Assembly (NCBI GenBank): GCA_965230215.1
Contig: CBDDKN010000002.1
Span: 930,001 to 994,000, forward strand
DNA length: 64,000 nucleotides
Direction of reading: 5' to 3'
From: RFSX01 sp965230215
GTDB lineage: Bacteria > Bacteroidota > Bacteroidia > Chitinophagales > Saprospiraceae
The translations under genes were made by a program, and so were the position numbers. Shown one piece after another: positions 43,003 to 53,025 of the stretch. The stretch's first letter is position 1, and every line of letters begins with the position of its first letter. The notes beneath the pieces are model-generated. The model did not search any database, was not told the origin of the DNA, and was given only the letters and a program-made list of their open reading frames with translations.

Positions 43003-45320
43003 GGTTGATTTAATTTTTCTGCTCTTCTTGCTCTCTGCATCGGATTCTCTCGAGCTTGTCTTTGTCTTCTTTTGAATAGTTCAAATCTGTCTGGTTTGTA
43101 ATTAGGAACCATGCTGTTATTCTCAGTATCAACATCAGCTATCTCTAGGAATGGATCTAGTGTGATATTAATTGCTTTTTTGTCAAAGACAAACGCTTTC
43201 TTAATAGACGATTGATCAAATCTCCAAATCTCAGCAGGTAATTTTCTTACTGTTGTGCTGCCATCTTCAAACTCAAATTCAATTATGACTGGCATTACAA
43301 GTCCGCCTACATTTTCGACTTCCAGTTCATAGAAATGATGATCACCTGTAAGTAGAGCCTTTTCATCATCTGAAAGACTGTTCAGGTATTTGTCATATTC
43401 CTGAATGTCTATGGCGTCGTAGTCCAGCGGATCATATGATGTGTAATAGTCATTAATGGTAGTATCAAGCTCATTAAGTGTCTGTGCAATCTCTTCTCTA
43501 TTTCTTATAACACTTATATTTTCTCGAGCAGCATCGCGATCTGCTTTGGCTTGTTTGCTATTTGCGATTGGATCTTTTTTATCCACTTGCAGATATTTAA
43601 CTCTAGTCAGGGCCTGGTCAACGTGATCATTGGTATAAAACCAACCTCTCCAAAACCAATCCAGGTCTACGGCAGATGCATCTTCCATTGTTCTAAAGAA
43701 ATCAGATGGTGTTGGATGTTTGAACTTCCAACGGTTTGCGTATTCTTTGAATGCGTAATCGAAGAGTTCTCTGCCCATTATTGTTTCTCTAAGTATATTC
43801 AATGCGGTAGCAGGTTTGCCATATGCATTGCTGCCGAATTGAAATATTGATTCTGAGTTCGTCATTATAGGTGATATTCTGGACTTGTCACCTTTCATGT
43901 AATCTACTATCTTATTAGCTGGTCCTCTTCTTGATGGGTAATCGCGTTCCCATTGTTGTTCTGTTAGATATTGGAGGAAGGTGTTCAAGCCTTCATCCAT
44001 CCAGGTCCATTGTCTCTCATCGGAATTTACGATCATAGGGAACCAGTTGTGTCCTACTTCATGGATAATTACACCAATATGTCCATACTTTGTTCTTTGA
44101 GTATATGTACCATCGTCTTGGCATCTACCGAAATTGAAGCATATCATAGGATACTCCATTCCCATACTCCCATCGATAGACCAGGCCACAGGATAGGGAT
44201 AATCGAATGTATAATGTGAGTACCATTTAATTGTATGTGCTACAGCCTTTGTTGAGTATTTACTCCAGAGGCAGTCACCTTCCTTGGTCCACATAGACAT
44301 AGCCATTACTGTTCTACCATCTGACATAGGAACACCCATGGCATCCCATATAAATCTCCTGGATGTAGCGAAAGCAAAGTCCCGGACATTATCAGCCTTA
44401 AATTTCCATGTTTTTGTTTTACTAGATCTTCCTGCTTCTATCCTTTCATCAGCTTCTTCGTAAGTAGCGATGGTTACCGGATGTATGTGAGATTTTTCAG
44501 CTTCTTTCAATCGCTTCTTTTGGGATGCGTTTAATACATCACCGGAATTACTTAATGTACCTGTAGCTGAAACAAGGTGATCGGAAGGAACAGTAATATC
44601 AACCTCATAGTTACCAAATGTTAATGTAAACTCTCCCCTACCTAAGAATTGTTTGTTTTGCCATCCATATACATCGTTATACATGCACATTCTTGGATAG
44701 TATTGTGCGATCACGTATACGTTATTACTATCCGCCTTGAAGTGCTCATATCCTGAACGACCACCTATTTCTCTTGTATTATTGATGTTGTACCACCACT
44801 TTACTTTAAAGCTGAACTTTTCTCCCGGATTAAGTGCTTTTGGTAAATCAATGCGCATCATTGTTTTGTTGACAATGTACTTCAGTGATTTGTCATTGAT
44901 GTCTTTAACATATTCAACTTTAAATCCGCCATCAAAGTCTGGCGTAAGTCTATCAATTTGACTGTAGGACATACGTTCAGAAATCTGTGTTTCCCTTATA
45001 TCATGGCTGTGTGAATCTTTGGCCCTAACATTTTGATCCATTTGCATCCATAGGTATTTAAGGACGTCCGGAGATTGGTTGTGATAGGTTACCGTTTCTT
45101 CCCCGTATAATCTTTGATTGTCATCATCTATGGTTATTGACATCTTATAATCTGCTCTTTGCTGCCAGTAATCATGACCTGGAGCTCCTGCAGCGTTTCT
45201 GTATACATTAGGTGATGCCAATACATCATCAAGTTGTTTAAACTTGTTTTGATTAGTGTTCTCCTGGGCATTTAAGTATACGAATGAGAATGCCAGGAAA
45301 AAAGCTACTAGTTTCTTCAT
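42999..45320 (-). CDS. M1 family metallopeptidase (aminopeptidase)
   Basis: 773 residues with a signal peptide (ending LNAQ). The gluzincin site is VIIHEVGHNWFPM with the third ligand Glu in WTWMDEGLNTFLQY. The exopeptidase motif is GMEYPMI, where the usual GAMEN becomes GSMGMEYP. It probably trims peptides in the periplasm for nutrition. No sorting domain is visible, so it likely remains in the periplasm. It follows the thr operon at a parS-like site and is convergent to the hydrolase gene. Confidence 0.93.
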   Translation of the reverse strand: MKKLVAFFLAFSFVYLNAQENTNQNKFKQLDDVLASPNVYRNAAGAPGHDYWQQRADYKMSITIDDDNQRLYGEETVTYHNQSPDVLKYLWMQMDQNVRAKDSHSHDIRETQISERMSYSQIDRLTPDFDGGFKVEYVKDINDKSLKYIVNKTMMRIDLPKALNPGEKFSFKVKWWYNINNTREIGGRSGYEHFKADSNNVYVIAQYYPRMCMYNDVYGWQNKQFLGRGEFTLTFGNYEVDITVPSDHLVSATGTLSNSGDVLNASQKKRLKEAEKSHIHPVTIATYEEADERIEAGRSSKTKTWKFKADNVRDFAFATSRRFIWDAMGVPMSDGRTVMAMSMWTKEGDCLWSKYSTKAVAHTIKWYSHYTFDYPYPVAWSIDGSMGMEYPMICFNFGRCQDDGTYTQRTKYGHIGVIIHEVGHNWFPMIVNSDERQWTWMDEGLNTFLQYLTEQQWERDYPSRRGPANKIVDYMKGDKSRISPIMTNSESIFQFGSNAYGKPATALNILRETIMGRELFDYAFKEYANRWKFKHPTPSDFFRTMEDASAVDLDWFWRGWFYTNDHVDQALTRVKYLQVDKKDPIANSKQAKADRDAARENISVIRNREEIAQTLNELDTTINDYYTSYDPLDYDAIDIQEYDKYLNSLSDDEKALLTGDHHFYELEVENVGGLVMPVIIEFEFEDGSTTVRKLPAEIWRFDQSSIKKAFVFDKKAINITLDPFLEIADVDTENNSMVPNYKPDRFELFKRRQRQARENPMQRARRAEKLNQP

Positions 45321-45390
45321 TAAATGTGTGTTTTAAGTTGGAATAAAGTATTGGTTGGTTAATATGCTTACAACAAGCATGGTGTGTTTT

Positions 45391-45406
45391 TGTTCCACGT
45401 GGAACA
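45391..45406. other. parS-like ParB-binding site (perfect palindrome)
   Basis: TGTTCCACGTGGAACA is a perfect 16-bp palindrome and matches the parS sequence known in Pseudomonas and close to the general consensus TGTTTCACGTGAAACA. It lies directly after the thrC stop codon. Confidence 0.78.
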
Positions 45407-46702
45407 TCAGTCAAACATAAGCAACTCTTTGAAATCTTGATATTTATTAGAGCAAGTCTTGTTTGATTTGTCTTTGTCGCGAAATCTTTTTAGTCTTTCT
45501 GGTATTGGAATCTTCTTTGATATTGCCTTTTCAACGGTTTCAATGAATTTGGATGGATGCGCTGTTTCTAGAATTATGTGATGTGCATCATCCTTAATAA
45601 GGTTTTGTTTTACAGCTACGTACCCAACAGCACCGTGAGGATCCAATATATAATTGTATTTCTCATAAACTTCTTTCATGCTTGACAATGTTTCATCATC
45701 ACTCACAGAATAAGCATCCAGCATATTGACAACATTGTTCCACGTGGAACCTAGAAGCTGATACAATCTTGGAAAATTACTTGGATCTCCTACATCCATG
45801 GCATTTGATAAGCTTTCTTGTGAAGCCTTAGCTTGGTATTTGCCTGTTCTAACATACTGTGGAACGGTATCATTTATATTACAAGCAGCGATAAACCTAT
45901 TAATGGGAAGTCCCATTTTATAGGCTATTACCCCTGCAGTTATATTTCCGAAGTTTCCTGACGGCACACAAACGTTCGTTTTATGATACTTATTTAGAGT
46001 ATGCTTAAGGCCTTCAAAGTAATAAAGACTCTGAGGGATTAATCTAGCAATGTTAATGCTGTTGGCAGAACTAAACACATATTTTGATTTCAGGTCATTA
46101 TCTAGAAAAGCATTTTTTACAAGACTTTGACAGTCATCAAAAACTCCAGAGATTCCAATGGCCTGGATATTGTCACCCCAGCCACAAAGTTGAGCTTCTT
46201 GAAGTGGGCTCACTTTTCCAAGAGGGTAGAGTATCTTCACATCAATATTGGGTACTCCATGAAATCCCGCGGCGACAGCCCCACCGGTATCTCCGCTCGT
46301 AGCTACAAGTATTGTTCTTTTAGTATTATTTCCTATGAGAAAATATGACATTAATTCAGCCATAAAGCGTGCACCAAAGTCTTTGAATGCAAGACTGGGA
46401 CCATGAAATAATTCAAGAATCGAGATCTTTTCATTGAGCTTGTGGTATTCGACAGGGAAATTGAATGTTCTATCGACAATGCCGATTAATGCTGAATCAT
46501 TGATCACATCTTTAAGCAGAACAGATAAAACACCATAGGCTATTTCTTTAAATGACTTCTTATGCAGCGAGTTGATAAAGCCATCATCCAGCTTTGGAAT
46601 ATGGCTGGGCATATATAAGCCCCTGTCCTCAGGAAAGGCATCCAGAACAGCTGTTTGAAGATCAACAATATTGGAACTATTATTTGTGCTGTATAACTTC
46701 AT
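45407..46702 (-). CDS. thrC: Threonine synthase
   Basis: 431 residues. This PLP enzyme turns O-phosphohomoserine into threonine. The PLP Lys lies in HGPSLAFKDFGARFM. VATSGDTGGAVAAGF and CVPSGNFGNITAGVIA are the phosphate and cofactor loops. It is the last gene of thrA-thrB-thrC, with two bases between thrB and thrC. A parS-like site abuts the stop codon and a second one lies within the coding sequence (45736-45751, encoding GSTWN). Confidence 0.97.
   Translation of the reverse strand: MKLYSTNNSSNIVDLQTAVLDAFPEDRGLYMPSHIPKLDDGFINSLHKKSFKEIAYGVLSVLLKDVINDSALIGIVDRTFNFPVEYHKLNEKISILELFHGPSLAFKDFGARFMAELMSYFLIGNNTKRTILVATSGDTGGAVAAGFHGVPNIDVKILYPLGKVSPLQEAQLCGWGDNIQAIGISGVFDDCQSLVKNAFLDNDLKSKYVFSSANSINIARLIPQSLYYFEGLKHTLNKYHKTNVCVPSGNFGNITAGVIAYKMGLPINRFIAACNINDTVPQYVRTGKYQAKASQESLSNAMDVGDPSNFPRLYQLLGSTWNNVVNMLDAYSVSDDETLSSMKEVYEKYNYILDPHGAVGYVAVKQNLIKDDAHHIILETAHPSKFIETVEKAISKKIPIPERLKRFRDKDKSNKTCSNKYQDFKELLMFD
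45736..45751. other. Second parS-like site, inside thrC
   Basis: TGTTCCACGTGGAACC differs from the other site only in the last base and equals the known Pseudomonas parS. It is embedded in codons of thrC, 345 bp from the first site. Two such 16-mers this close are very unlikely by chance. Confidence 0.75.
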
Positions 46703-46704
46703 AT

Positions 46705-47643
46705 TTAATACTCCCTTACACCTTCCATATCAATATTGGCTATAAAACAATCATTATCTATTCCTGCTTTTTGATAGATATCGGACCAGGCAGATTGTAT
46801 ATTTTCAGCGGTCAAACTATTATTGCACAAACAAAAAACAGAAGGCCCAGCTCCTGAAATTGAACAGCCCAATGCACCATGTTCGAGAGCAGACGCTTTA
46901 ACCTTATCAAATTCAGGAATCAGATGAGATCGTTGTTTTTCAATTATCAGGTCGTTTAACGATCTTTTCATCAATTCAAAATCACTTTTATATAGCCCAA
47001 TCAGAAAACCACCAAGATTTGCGCTTTGGCGAATATGGTCTCTAAGACGGACTTCTTCGCTTAATAAACTTCTGGAATCCTTGGTCAAAACCTCAATTTT
47101 CGGATGCACGATAACTGCTCTCAAACCAGAAGGTACGGGTAGTTTCACACAATCCAGGGTAGGGTTGTCTCTAACCAGGATGAAACTACCAAGCATACTT
47201 GGGGCTACATTATCTGCATGAAAAGAGCCATCTGCGGCTTGCTCACCAAGGGTAGCAAACTTGAGAAGCTCGTATTTATCGTAGGGCTTTCCCAAATAGG
47301 CATTTACTGCATAAGCCCCGGCCACAGCACTCGCCGCACTGCTTCCGAGCCCAGTACCTACAGACATATTTTTATAAATCTCCATTTCGATTGGCTCATC
47401 TTCTTTACCAAGAGATTTTAGCAATTCATATGCTGCCACACCAGCCGTATTTTTTGATATGTCTTTTGACAATGCTTTATTGTGATGAATACTTTTTATG
47501 GACAATCCTTCCGAGCTTCCTTCTCTTACCAATATGTCATCACCCATGCCATCTATTGCAAAGCCAAGAATATCATAACCAACAGCTACATTGGCTACAG
47601 AGGCAGGCGCAAAGACCTTAACCGTTTTATTTGATCCTGTCAT
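46705..47643 (-). CDS. thrB: Homoserine kinase
   Basis: 312 residues of the GHMP kinase family. The ATP loop is MSVGTGLGSSAASAVAG, the N-terminal block is VFAPASVANVAVGYD, and the C-terminal block is GCSISGAGPSVF. It phosphorylates homoserine for ThrC. It lies between thrA and thrC with two-base gaps. Confidence 0.96.
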   Translation of the reverse strand: MTGSNKTVKVFAPASVANVAVGYDILGFAIDGMGDDILVREGSSEGLSIKSIHHNKALSKDISKNTAGVAAYELLKSLGKEDEPIEMEIYKNMSVGTGLGSSAASAVAGAYAVNAYLGKPYDKYELLKFATLGEQAADGSFHADNVAPSMLGSFILVRDNPTLDCVKLPVPSGLRAVIVHPKIEVLTKDSRSLLSEEVRLRDHIRQSANLGGFLIGLYKSDFELMKRSLNDLIIEKQRSHLIPEFDKVKASALEHGALGCSISGAGPSVFCLCNNSLTAENIQSAWSDIYQKAGIDNDCFIANIDMEGVREY

Positions 47644-47645
47644 AT

Positions 47646-50102
47646 TTAGGATTTATTGATGTTAATAATTTCTGCCAGAACCCCTGCAGCTGTTACTTCA
47701 GCGCCGGCTCCCGGACCTCTTACAATTAGGGGTGTATCGGTATATCTCTGTGAGTAATAGGCTATCATATTATCCGAGCCAGATAAATTAAAGAAAGGTG
47801 AAGATTCGCTTACCTCTGTTAACTCGATTGATCCGGCGCCGTTTTCAAATCTTGCGATGTATCTCAGGCGTTTGTTGGCCAATTCCGCACGTGCTACCAT
47901 TTGCTTCATATTTTCGTCTTCAGCTTCAAGTAGATCAAAAAAGGCATCAACACTTTCTGCCTGCATCACAGAATCCGGAAGCCAGGAGATAATGTTTATA
48001 TCCTCGGCTTCTATATCAAAACCAGATTCTCTGGCCAAGATTACGAGCTTTCTTCTTGCATCTGTTCCGGAAAGATCATCACGAGGATCAGGTTCAGTAA
48101 AGCCCTGTTCCTGAGCTTTTTTTACAAGTTTACTAAAATGATTACTTGAAGAATAGTTATTAAATATGTATGATAATGAGCCAGAAAGAACGGCCTCTAT
48201 TTTAAAAACCCGATCTCCACTGTTAATCATATTATGAAGTGTAGAGATTACAGGAAGGCCAGCCCCTACATTTGTTTCAAAGTTTAGTGAAGTATTTTTT
48301 TCCCAGGCCTTAGACTTAAGAGACTTGTAGATATCCATACCAGAAGAAAGCGCCACTTTATTTGGTGTTGATATAGCAATGCTTTTATCCAGTATATCTA
48401 AATAATATGAAGGTATTTTAGCACCAGACGTATTATCTACAAATACTGTATTTGGATAATTACACTCATACATGAAATTCAGAAACTCATCCATGTTGCT
48501 GGCTTGTGTTCCTGACTCCAGTTTTTTAACAAGACTTGATCCATTGATAATGTCATCTTTGGAGAGGACCATACGCCTGGAGTTGCTGAGCCCATTAACA
48601 AGTAGGTCTATCTTATGATCTTGCTTAATTTTATCCTTATTTTCTTCTATCATTTGGAGTAGGGTAGAGCCAACCAGGCCAACACCTACTATGAACAGGT
48701 GTACACTTCTGTATTCTGAGAGAAAGAAATTGTCGTGTATTGTATTTAATGACTTTGATAGATCTTTGGTGTGAACGGCGAAACTGATATTCAACTCTGA
48801 AGATCCTTGAGCGATGGCCTCTATATTGATTCCGTTATTCCCAAGACACTGAAATAACTTACCGGCAACCCCTGGTTTATTTTTCATGTTTTCACCTACG
48901 ATCGCAATTAAGCTTAGGCCTTTTTCAACGTGAACAGAATCGATTAAATTTCTTTCAATTTCGAAACTGAACTCTTTGTTGATAGCGGTTTCGGCGACAC
49001 GTGTGTCCGAAGACATAACAGCTACGGTAATTGAATGCTCTGAACTGGCCTGAGTAATCATGATTATATTAACCAATGCTTCACCAAGGCATTTGAACAA
49101 ACGCGATGACACACCCATAACTCCTTGTAAACCAGCGCCTTCAAGGGTTAGCAACGATATGTCTTGTATGGCCGTGACACCTGAAATCGTTTCGTCAGAT
49201 GATTTTTTATTGTTATGAATAAGCGTTCCCGTATTATCTGGTTCAAATGTGTTTTTTATCCTTACAGGAATGTTTTTATCTCGGACAGGATGAACTGTTG
49301 GCGCGTAGAGAACTTTGGCACCAAAGTGTGAAAGTTCAAGAGCCTCTTTATAGCTGAGCTCCTCAATCGTATAAGCGTTTTTGACTTTCCTCGGGTCTGC
49401 ACTAAGCACACCATTAACATCTGTCCAGATCTGAAGTTCTTCTGCTTGTATTGCTCCTGCGAAAATGGCTGCTGTATAATCTGAGCCACCTCTACCCAAG
49501 GTAGTTGTTCTGCCTGTTGACTTGTCCGAACCAATAAAGCCAGTGATGATGGCTACATTTTTATATTCAGAGAAAGCAGAACTTATATTTTCATACGTTT
49601 CTTTAATCAGCACTCTTGCAGATCCATAATTATCATCAGTCTTAATGTAGTTCCTGGCATCAATAAATGATGTCTTAACACCCGTATCATTTAAATATGC
49701 ACTTAATACATAGGCAGAGATGCGTTCGCCGAAGGATACAATGTAATCACGTATTTTATTGCTTGCTTCTTGAATGAGAGAAACACCGTATAAGAGGTTA
49801 CTGAGTTCCACTTCGTGCGCACGCATGGTATTAAGTGTAGAATGATAGGCAGAATCGGAAAGCAAATCCTTGCAAATTTTGTCTGTTCTATCAAATAACT
49901 CATTCGCAGACGATAAAAAATCATCCTGATTCGATTCTGCAGCATTAAGAGCTTCTAATAACATGTCTGTTACGCCACCAAACGCAGAAACCACAACTAA
50001 GATACCGTGTGAAGTACCCCTTTGCTGCTCAATTATATCAGCTACACGCCTTAATCTATCTGCATTGGCAACTGAAGAACCGCCAAATTTTATAACACGC
50101 AT
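47646..50102 (-). CDS. thrA: Bifunctional aspartokinase / homoserine dehydrogenase I
   Basis: 818 residues from the ATG at 50102; the preceding TTG is not needed, as MRVIKFGGSSVANADRL is the family start. The aspartokinase domain (about 1-290) has TTLGRGGSDYTAA. Two ACT domains (about 305-460) are the usual site for threonine feedback. The homoserine dehydrogenase part (about 465-815) has LFIVGVGLVGSTLL and the GYTEPDPRDDLSG-like block (GFTEPDPRDDLSGTDA). It heads the thr operon, preceded by a 25-codon leader ORF with a strong hairpin. Confidence 0.97.
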   Translation of the reverse strand: MRVIKFGGSSVANADRLRRVADIIEQQRGTSHGILVVVSAFGGVTDMLLEALNAAESNQDDFLSSANELFDRTDKICKDLLSDSAYHSTLNTMRAHEVELSNLLYGVSLIQEASNKIRDYIVSFGERISAYVLSAYLNDTGVKTSFIDARNYIKTDDNYGSARVLIKETYENISSAFSEYKNVAIITGFIGSDKSTGRTTTLGRGGSDYTAAIFAGAIQAEELQIWTDVNGVLSADPRKVKNAYTIEELSYKEALELSHFGAKVLYAPTVHPVRDKNIPVRIKNTFEPDNTGTLIHNNKKSSDETISGVTAIQDISLLTLEGAGLQGVMGVSSRLFKCLGEALVNIIMITQASSEHSITVAVMSSDTRVAETAINKEFSFEIERNLIDSVHVEKGLSLIAIVGENMKNKPGVAGKLFQCLGNNGINIEAIAQGSSELNISFAVHTKDLSKSLNTIHDNFFLSEYRSVHLFIVGVGLVGSTLLQMIEENKDKIKQDHKIDLLVNGLSNSRRMVLSKDDIINGSSLVKKLESGTQASNMDEFLNFMYECNYPNTVFVDNTSGAKIPSYYLDILDKSIAISTPNKVALSSGMDIYKSLKSKAWEKNTSLNFETNVGAGLPVISTLHNMINSGDRVFKIEAVLSGSLSYIFNNYSSSNHFSKLVKKAQEQGFTEPDPRDDLSGTDARRKLVILARESGFDIEAEDINIISWLPDSVMQAESVDAFFDLLEAEDENMKQMVARAELANKRLRYIARFENGAGSIELTEVSESSPFFNLSGSDNMIAYYSQRYTDTPLIVRGPGAGAEVTAAGVLAEIININKS

Positions 50103-50111
50103 CAAGGATTT

Positions 50112-50189
50112 TTATGAAACAAGAGCAGATTTTGTGCCAAACACATTATAATTTTTTTTAATATGTTTGGCAGCGTTTTCATGTTTCAT
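50112..50189 (-). CDS. Putative thr operon leader peptide (25 codons)
   Basis: An ATG at 50189 opens 25 codons ending at TAA nine bases before thrA. The peptide starts MKHENAAKHIKKN and ends in NVFGTKSALVS. It has only one Thr and one Ile codon, unlike the E. coli thr leader. A 14-bp hairpin lies inside the reading frame, so translation would compete with folding. That location and structure fit a leader controlling thrA. It could also be a chance ORF. Confidence 0.5.
   Translation of the reverse strand: MKHENAAKHIKKNYNVFGTKSALVS
50135..50172 (-). promoter_or_regulatory. Hairpin within the thr leader ORF
   Basis: On the minus strand TGCCAAACATATTA (50172-50159) pairs with TAATGTGTTTGGCA (50148-50135), 14 bp with one G-U pair and a 10-nt A-rich loop. 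No T tract follows, so it is not a plain terminator; it may gate translation or form part of an attenuator. Confidence 0.6.
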
Positions 50190-50285
50190 GCTGTTAAAAA
50201 ATTAATAAGTGAATTATTCTATATGATATATCTTCTTATAGGGCTAAATCGCTTAATTTAGAAGTGCATAGAAAATCCAGTTTCC

Positions 50286-52427
50286 ATGAATATTATTCTC
50301 TTTATATTATTATCCTTATTCTCACCCCTAGATAAGTCCAGCAACAGTGAGGTTACAATTTCATGTCCACCAGATGTTTGGTTACCATGTAACTCAGAGA
50401 TTTGGGACCTTTCTGGTTATGGCACGGCCTATTATTACGTCAATGGCAATCAGTACAATGCCGGACAAGCTGAAGTGAGCTACGATCTTACGACATGTCA
50501 AACAGGCAAAATATACAGAACCTGGTCTGTTGAAGATCATAATTGGAATATTATAAGTTGTACTCAGACGATATACATCAATGGAGGTAACTTTAACCAT
50601 ACTAACATATACTGGCCCGAAAGGGAAATACAGCTGTTGGGATGTAATGCCAGTACACGACCTGAGAATCTACCAGAAGAATATGCGAGACCTAGCTTTG
50701 ATTATGTTTCATGTTCCATGGTCGGTACCTCTTACAAAGATCAGGTGTTTCAGTTTGGACCTGATTGTAAAAAAGTCTTAAGAACGTGGACCGTTTTAGA
50801 CTGGTGTAACTATTATCCAGGCAGCAATAATCAAGGTATATGGACATATACACAAACTATAAAAGTTAGCAATGACGGAGAGCCAAGGATGCAATGCCCG
50901 CAAGATGTTGAGGTAATCCCTCAAAACTGTGAAGGAGCATATGTTAGCCTGGAGGATGTAATTACAGACGCGGTTCCGTGTAATGGCAATTATGAAATTA
51001 TTAACAACAGCATTTATGCCGAGGCTCAAGGCGCGAATGCTTCAGGATTTTATCCGATAGGCTCAACAGATATTATATACAGCATGGAATATGCATGTGG
51101 TGAGGAAACATATTGCTATCAAAACATTCGCGTCCTGGAAAAAAACCCGGTACCATATTGCTTGTCTGAACTAAATGTTGCTTTAATGCCACTAGATACA
51201 GATAGTGATGGCCTGGTAGATGATGGAATGGTTGAGTTGTGGGCTAAGGATTTAGACTTTGCCAGTTATCACCCTTGTTATCCGAATGAGCAACTAACAT
51301 TTAGTTTTTCAGCAAATACAGACAGCAGCTTTGTTGTTTTCTCATGTCAAAATGTTGGAGAGAACGAGATGCAATTATGGGTAACAGACACAAGGGGTAA
51401 CCAGTCATGGTGTGCTGTAACGGTGGATGTGCAAAACAATGCAGCAAACATACCAGACTGTGAGCCTGATAACGGTAACAGAGAACTATATGGACAGGTC
51501 ACCAACCAATTTGGTGAAGCCTTGGAAAACGTGTTTATAGAGTTGAAGTCCAGGGCATATTATGAAAAGGGAATTGCCATGGATACTGTCATGGAGCAAA
51601 TTGTTGTTGACAGTATCATAACACCTGCCGGATTAATAATATACTTTTATGACCAAGTAGAACGTGTCATACCTGTAGAAACAAATACACTTATTCCTGG
51701 TGAGCGCATTAACCTGCTGACAGATAGCATAGGACAGTTTTTAAGTCCGGACATTAATCCTTCAAGGAACTATAAGATGACCGCATACCGTTACCCTGAA
51801 AATGATCTTATTGGTGATGATGATCTAGCAAGCCTTAAGTCATATCTGAGTGGTGACCTCAATGAGGTGACTTCCTTATTTATTATTGCGGCGGACATCA
51901 ACGAAGATGGTAATGTCAATTATGAAGATCTGGATATATTAACGGACATAAACTCTGGTGAGGAGGACGAGTGGCCGAATGAAAGACAGTGGATGTTTTA
52001 TGATGCAAGCGAACTTGAATCTCTTCAAGCGGGAACCCATCCCATAGACGAGAATATTAGACCAGAAATTATGCTCGAACAGAATATGGAGAGGTTTGAT
52101 GAACAGACATTTATAGGAATTGCAAAAGGAGATCTGAGTGCGTATCTGCCAGTTAAAGATGATGTTGTCATAAGCCAAAGAAATAAAAAAGTGGGCAAGG
52201 CGAGCATTTATCCAAACCCATTCTCTGATGTAATGAGCATAGAGAGCACATTAGAAGGAGAGGCTGATGTCAGAATTTTTAATATTAATGGCCAGTTGAT
52301 TTATCAGAAAAGCATCGAATCTACAAGAGTATTAATAGAGGAGTCACGATCATGGGAGAGAGGCACGTATATATATACAATAAGCACCAAAACGGAGACG
52401 GTTGAAGGAAAAGTGATAAAGTTGTAA
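50286..52427 (+). CDS. Large secreted surface protein with T9SS sorting domain
   Basis: 713 residues with a signal peptide (about 1-18). Cys-rich beta modules follow, with repeated RTWSVEDHNW and RTWTVLDWCNY cores as in Saprospiria adhesin-like proteins. Next come an Ig/HYR-like part, a carboxypeptidase-regulatory-like domain (ELYGQVTNQFGEALENVFIE), and a dockerin-like pair (ADINEDGNVNYEDLDILTDI). From about residue 636 there is a type A T9SS sorting domain (ASIYPNPFSDVMSI to the end). It is therefore expected on the surface. Function unknown; adhesion or matrix is inference. Confidence 0.85.
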   Translation: MNIILFILLSLFSPLDKSSNSEVTISCPPDVWLPCNSEIWDLSGYGTAYYYVNGNQYNAGQAEVSYDLTTCQTGKIYRTWSVEDHNWNIISCTQTIYINGGNFNHTNIYWPEREIQLLGCNASTRPENLPEEYARPSFDYVSCSMVGTSYKDQVFQFGPDCKKVLRTWTVLDWCNYYPGSNNQGIWTYTQTIKVSNDGEPRMQCPQDVEVIPQNCEGAYVSLEDVITDAVPCNGNYEIINNSIYAEAQGANASGFYPIGSTDIIYSMEYACGEETYCYQNIRVLEKNPVPYCLSELNVALMPLDTDSDGLVDDGMVELWAKDLDFASYHPCYPNEQLTFSFSANTDSSFVVFSCQNVGENEMQLWVTDTRGNQSWCAVTVDVQNNAANIPDCEPDNGNRELYGQVTNQFGEALENVFIELKSRAYYEKGIAMDTVMEQIVVDSIITPAGLIIYFYDQVERVIPVETNTLIPGERINLLTDSIGQFLSPDINPSRNYKMTAYRYPENDLIGDDDLASLKSYLSGDLNEVTSLFIIAADINEDGNVNYEDLDILTDINSGEEDEWPNERQWMFYDASELESLQAGTHPIDENIRPEIMLEQNMERFDEQTFIGIAKGDLSAYLPVKDDVVISQRNKKVGKASIYPNPFSDVMSIESTLEGEADVRIFNINGQLIYQKSIESTRVLIEESRSWERGTYIYTISTKTETVEGKVIKL

Positions 52428-52440
52428 AGCCAAATTAGGT

Positions 52441-53025
52441 TTACTGCCATTCAAAGCTTTCCATCATCGGCTCAATGTCGGATTTTATAAAGTCATAAAC
52501 AGGCTGAATAGAATCCCTGTTTACAGTTCCTTTGAAATAAAGGCTTCCTCTTAGAAAGTGTGATGTACTGTCCGTTAGGTAGAACTGCATAGGGCTTGCG
52601 ACAGGACCATCAATTTCAAATAACAAACCATAAAGCCTTCTGTCCGGATAATTTATCTTAATCTCATCTCGATAGTTTGCCTTTATATTGTGTTTGTCCG
52701 CCATTTCAAATGCATCAGACACAAGTTCATCGAATTGAACGCGCCCTTCAAATGAGACATAACTGAAATGTATATAGGTATTCAGTTCTTGACAATATAG
52801 GTCGAACCAACAGTTGAATTTGGCCTCATCTGCATTTTTAAGAGAGTCCTTCTGATATCTCATATAGTCTGCTACATCCATGCTGAAAGGACAGTCTTCA
52901 TTTTGATAATTCGTATATGATTTTTCCGGGTAGTCAACCAGAGGATAAACACGAGGCTTGGGCAGATAGCTCTGGCTTTCTGAACAGGCTGTAAGTATTA
53001 TGCATATTAGGATAAGAATTCTCAT
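52441..53025 (-). CDS. gldD: Gliding motility lipoprotein GldD
   Basis: 194 residues with a short signal and lipobox (LTAC). SYLPKPRVYPLVDYPEKSY and the block CPFSMDVADYMRYQKDS match GldD. In Flavobacterium, GldD is required for gliding, and mutants also lose T9SS functions. It overlaps gldE by four bases (ATGA), the usual order in this phylum. Confidence 0.94.
   Translation of the reverse strand: MRILILICIILTACSESQSYLPKPRVYPLVDYPEKSYTNYQNEDCPFSMDVADYMRYQKDSLKNADEAKFNCWFDLYCQELNTYIHFSYVSFEGRVQFDELVSDAFEMADKHNIKANYRDEIKINYPDRRLYGLLFEIDGPVASPMQFYLTDSTSHFLRGSLYFKGTVNRDSIQPVYDFIKSDIEPMMESFEWQ

Noticed and set aside
48997..49004. ACACGTGT palindrome in thrA
   Set aside because: It shares only the CACGTG centre with parS; the outer bases do not match.
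41187..50105. Gene strand bias as support for an origin at 41 kb
   Set aside because: Only two genes right of the gap are on the plus strand before long minus-strand operons resume, so orientation does not support the origin call.
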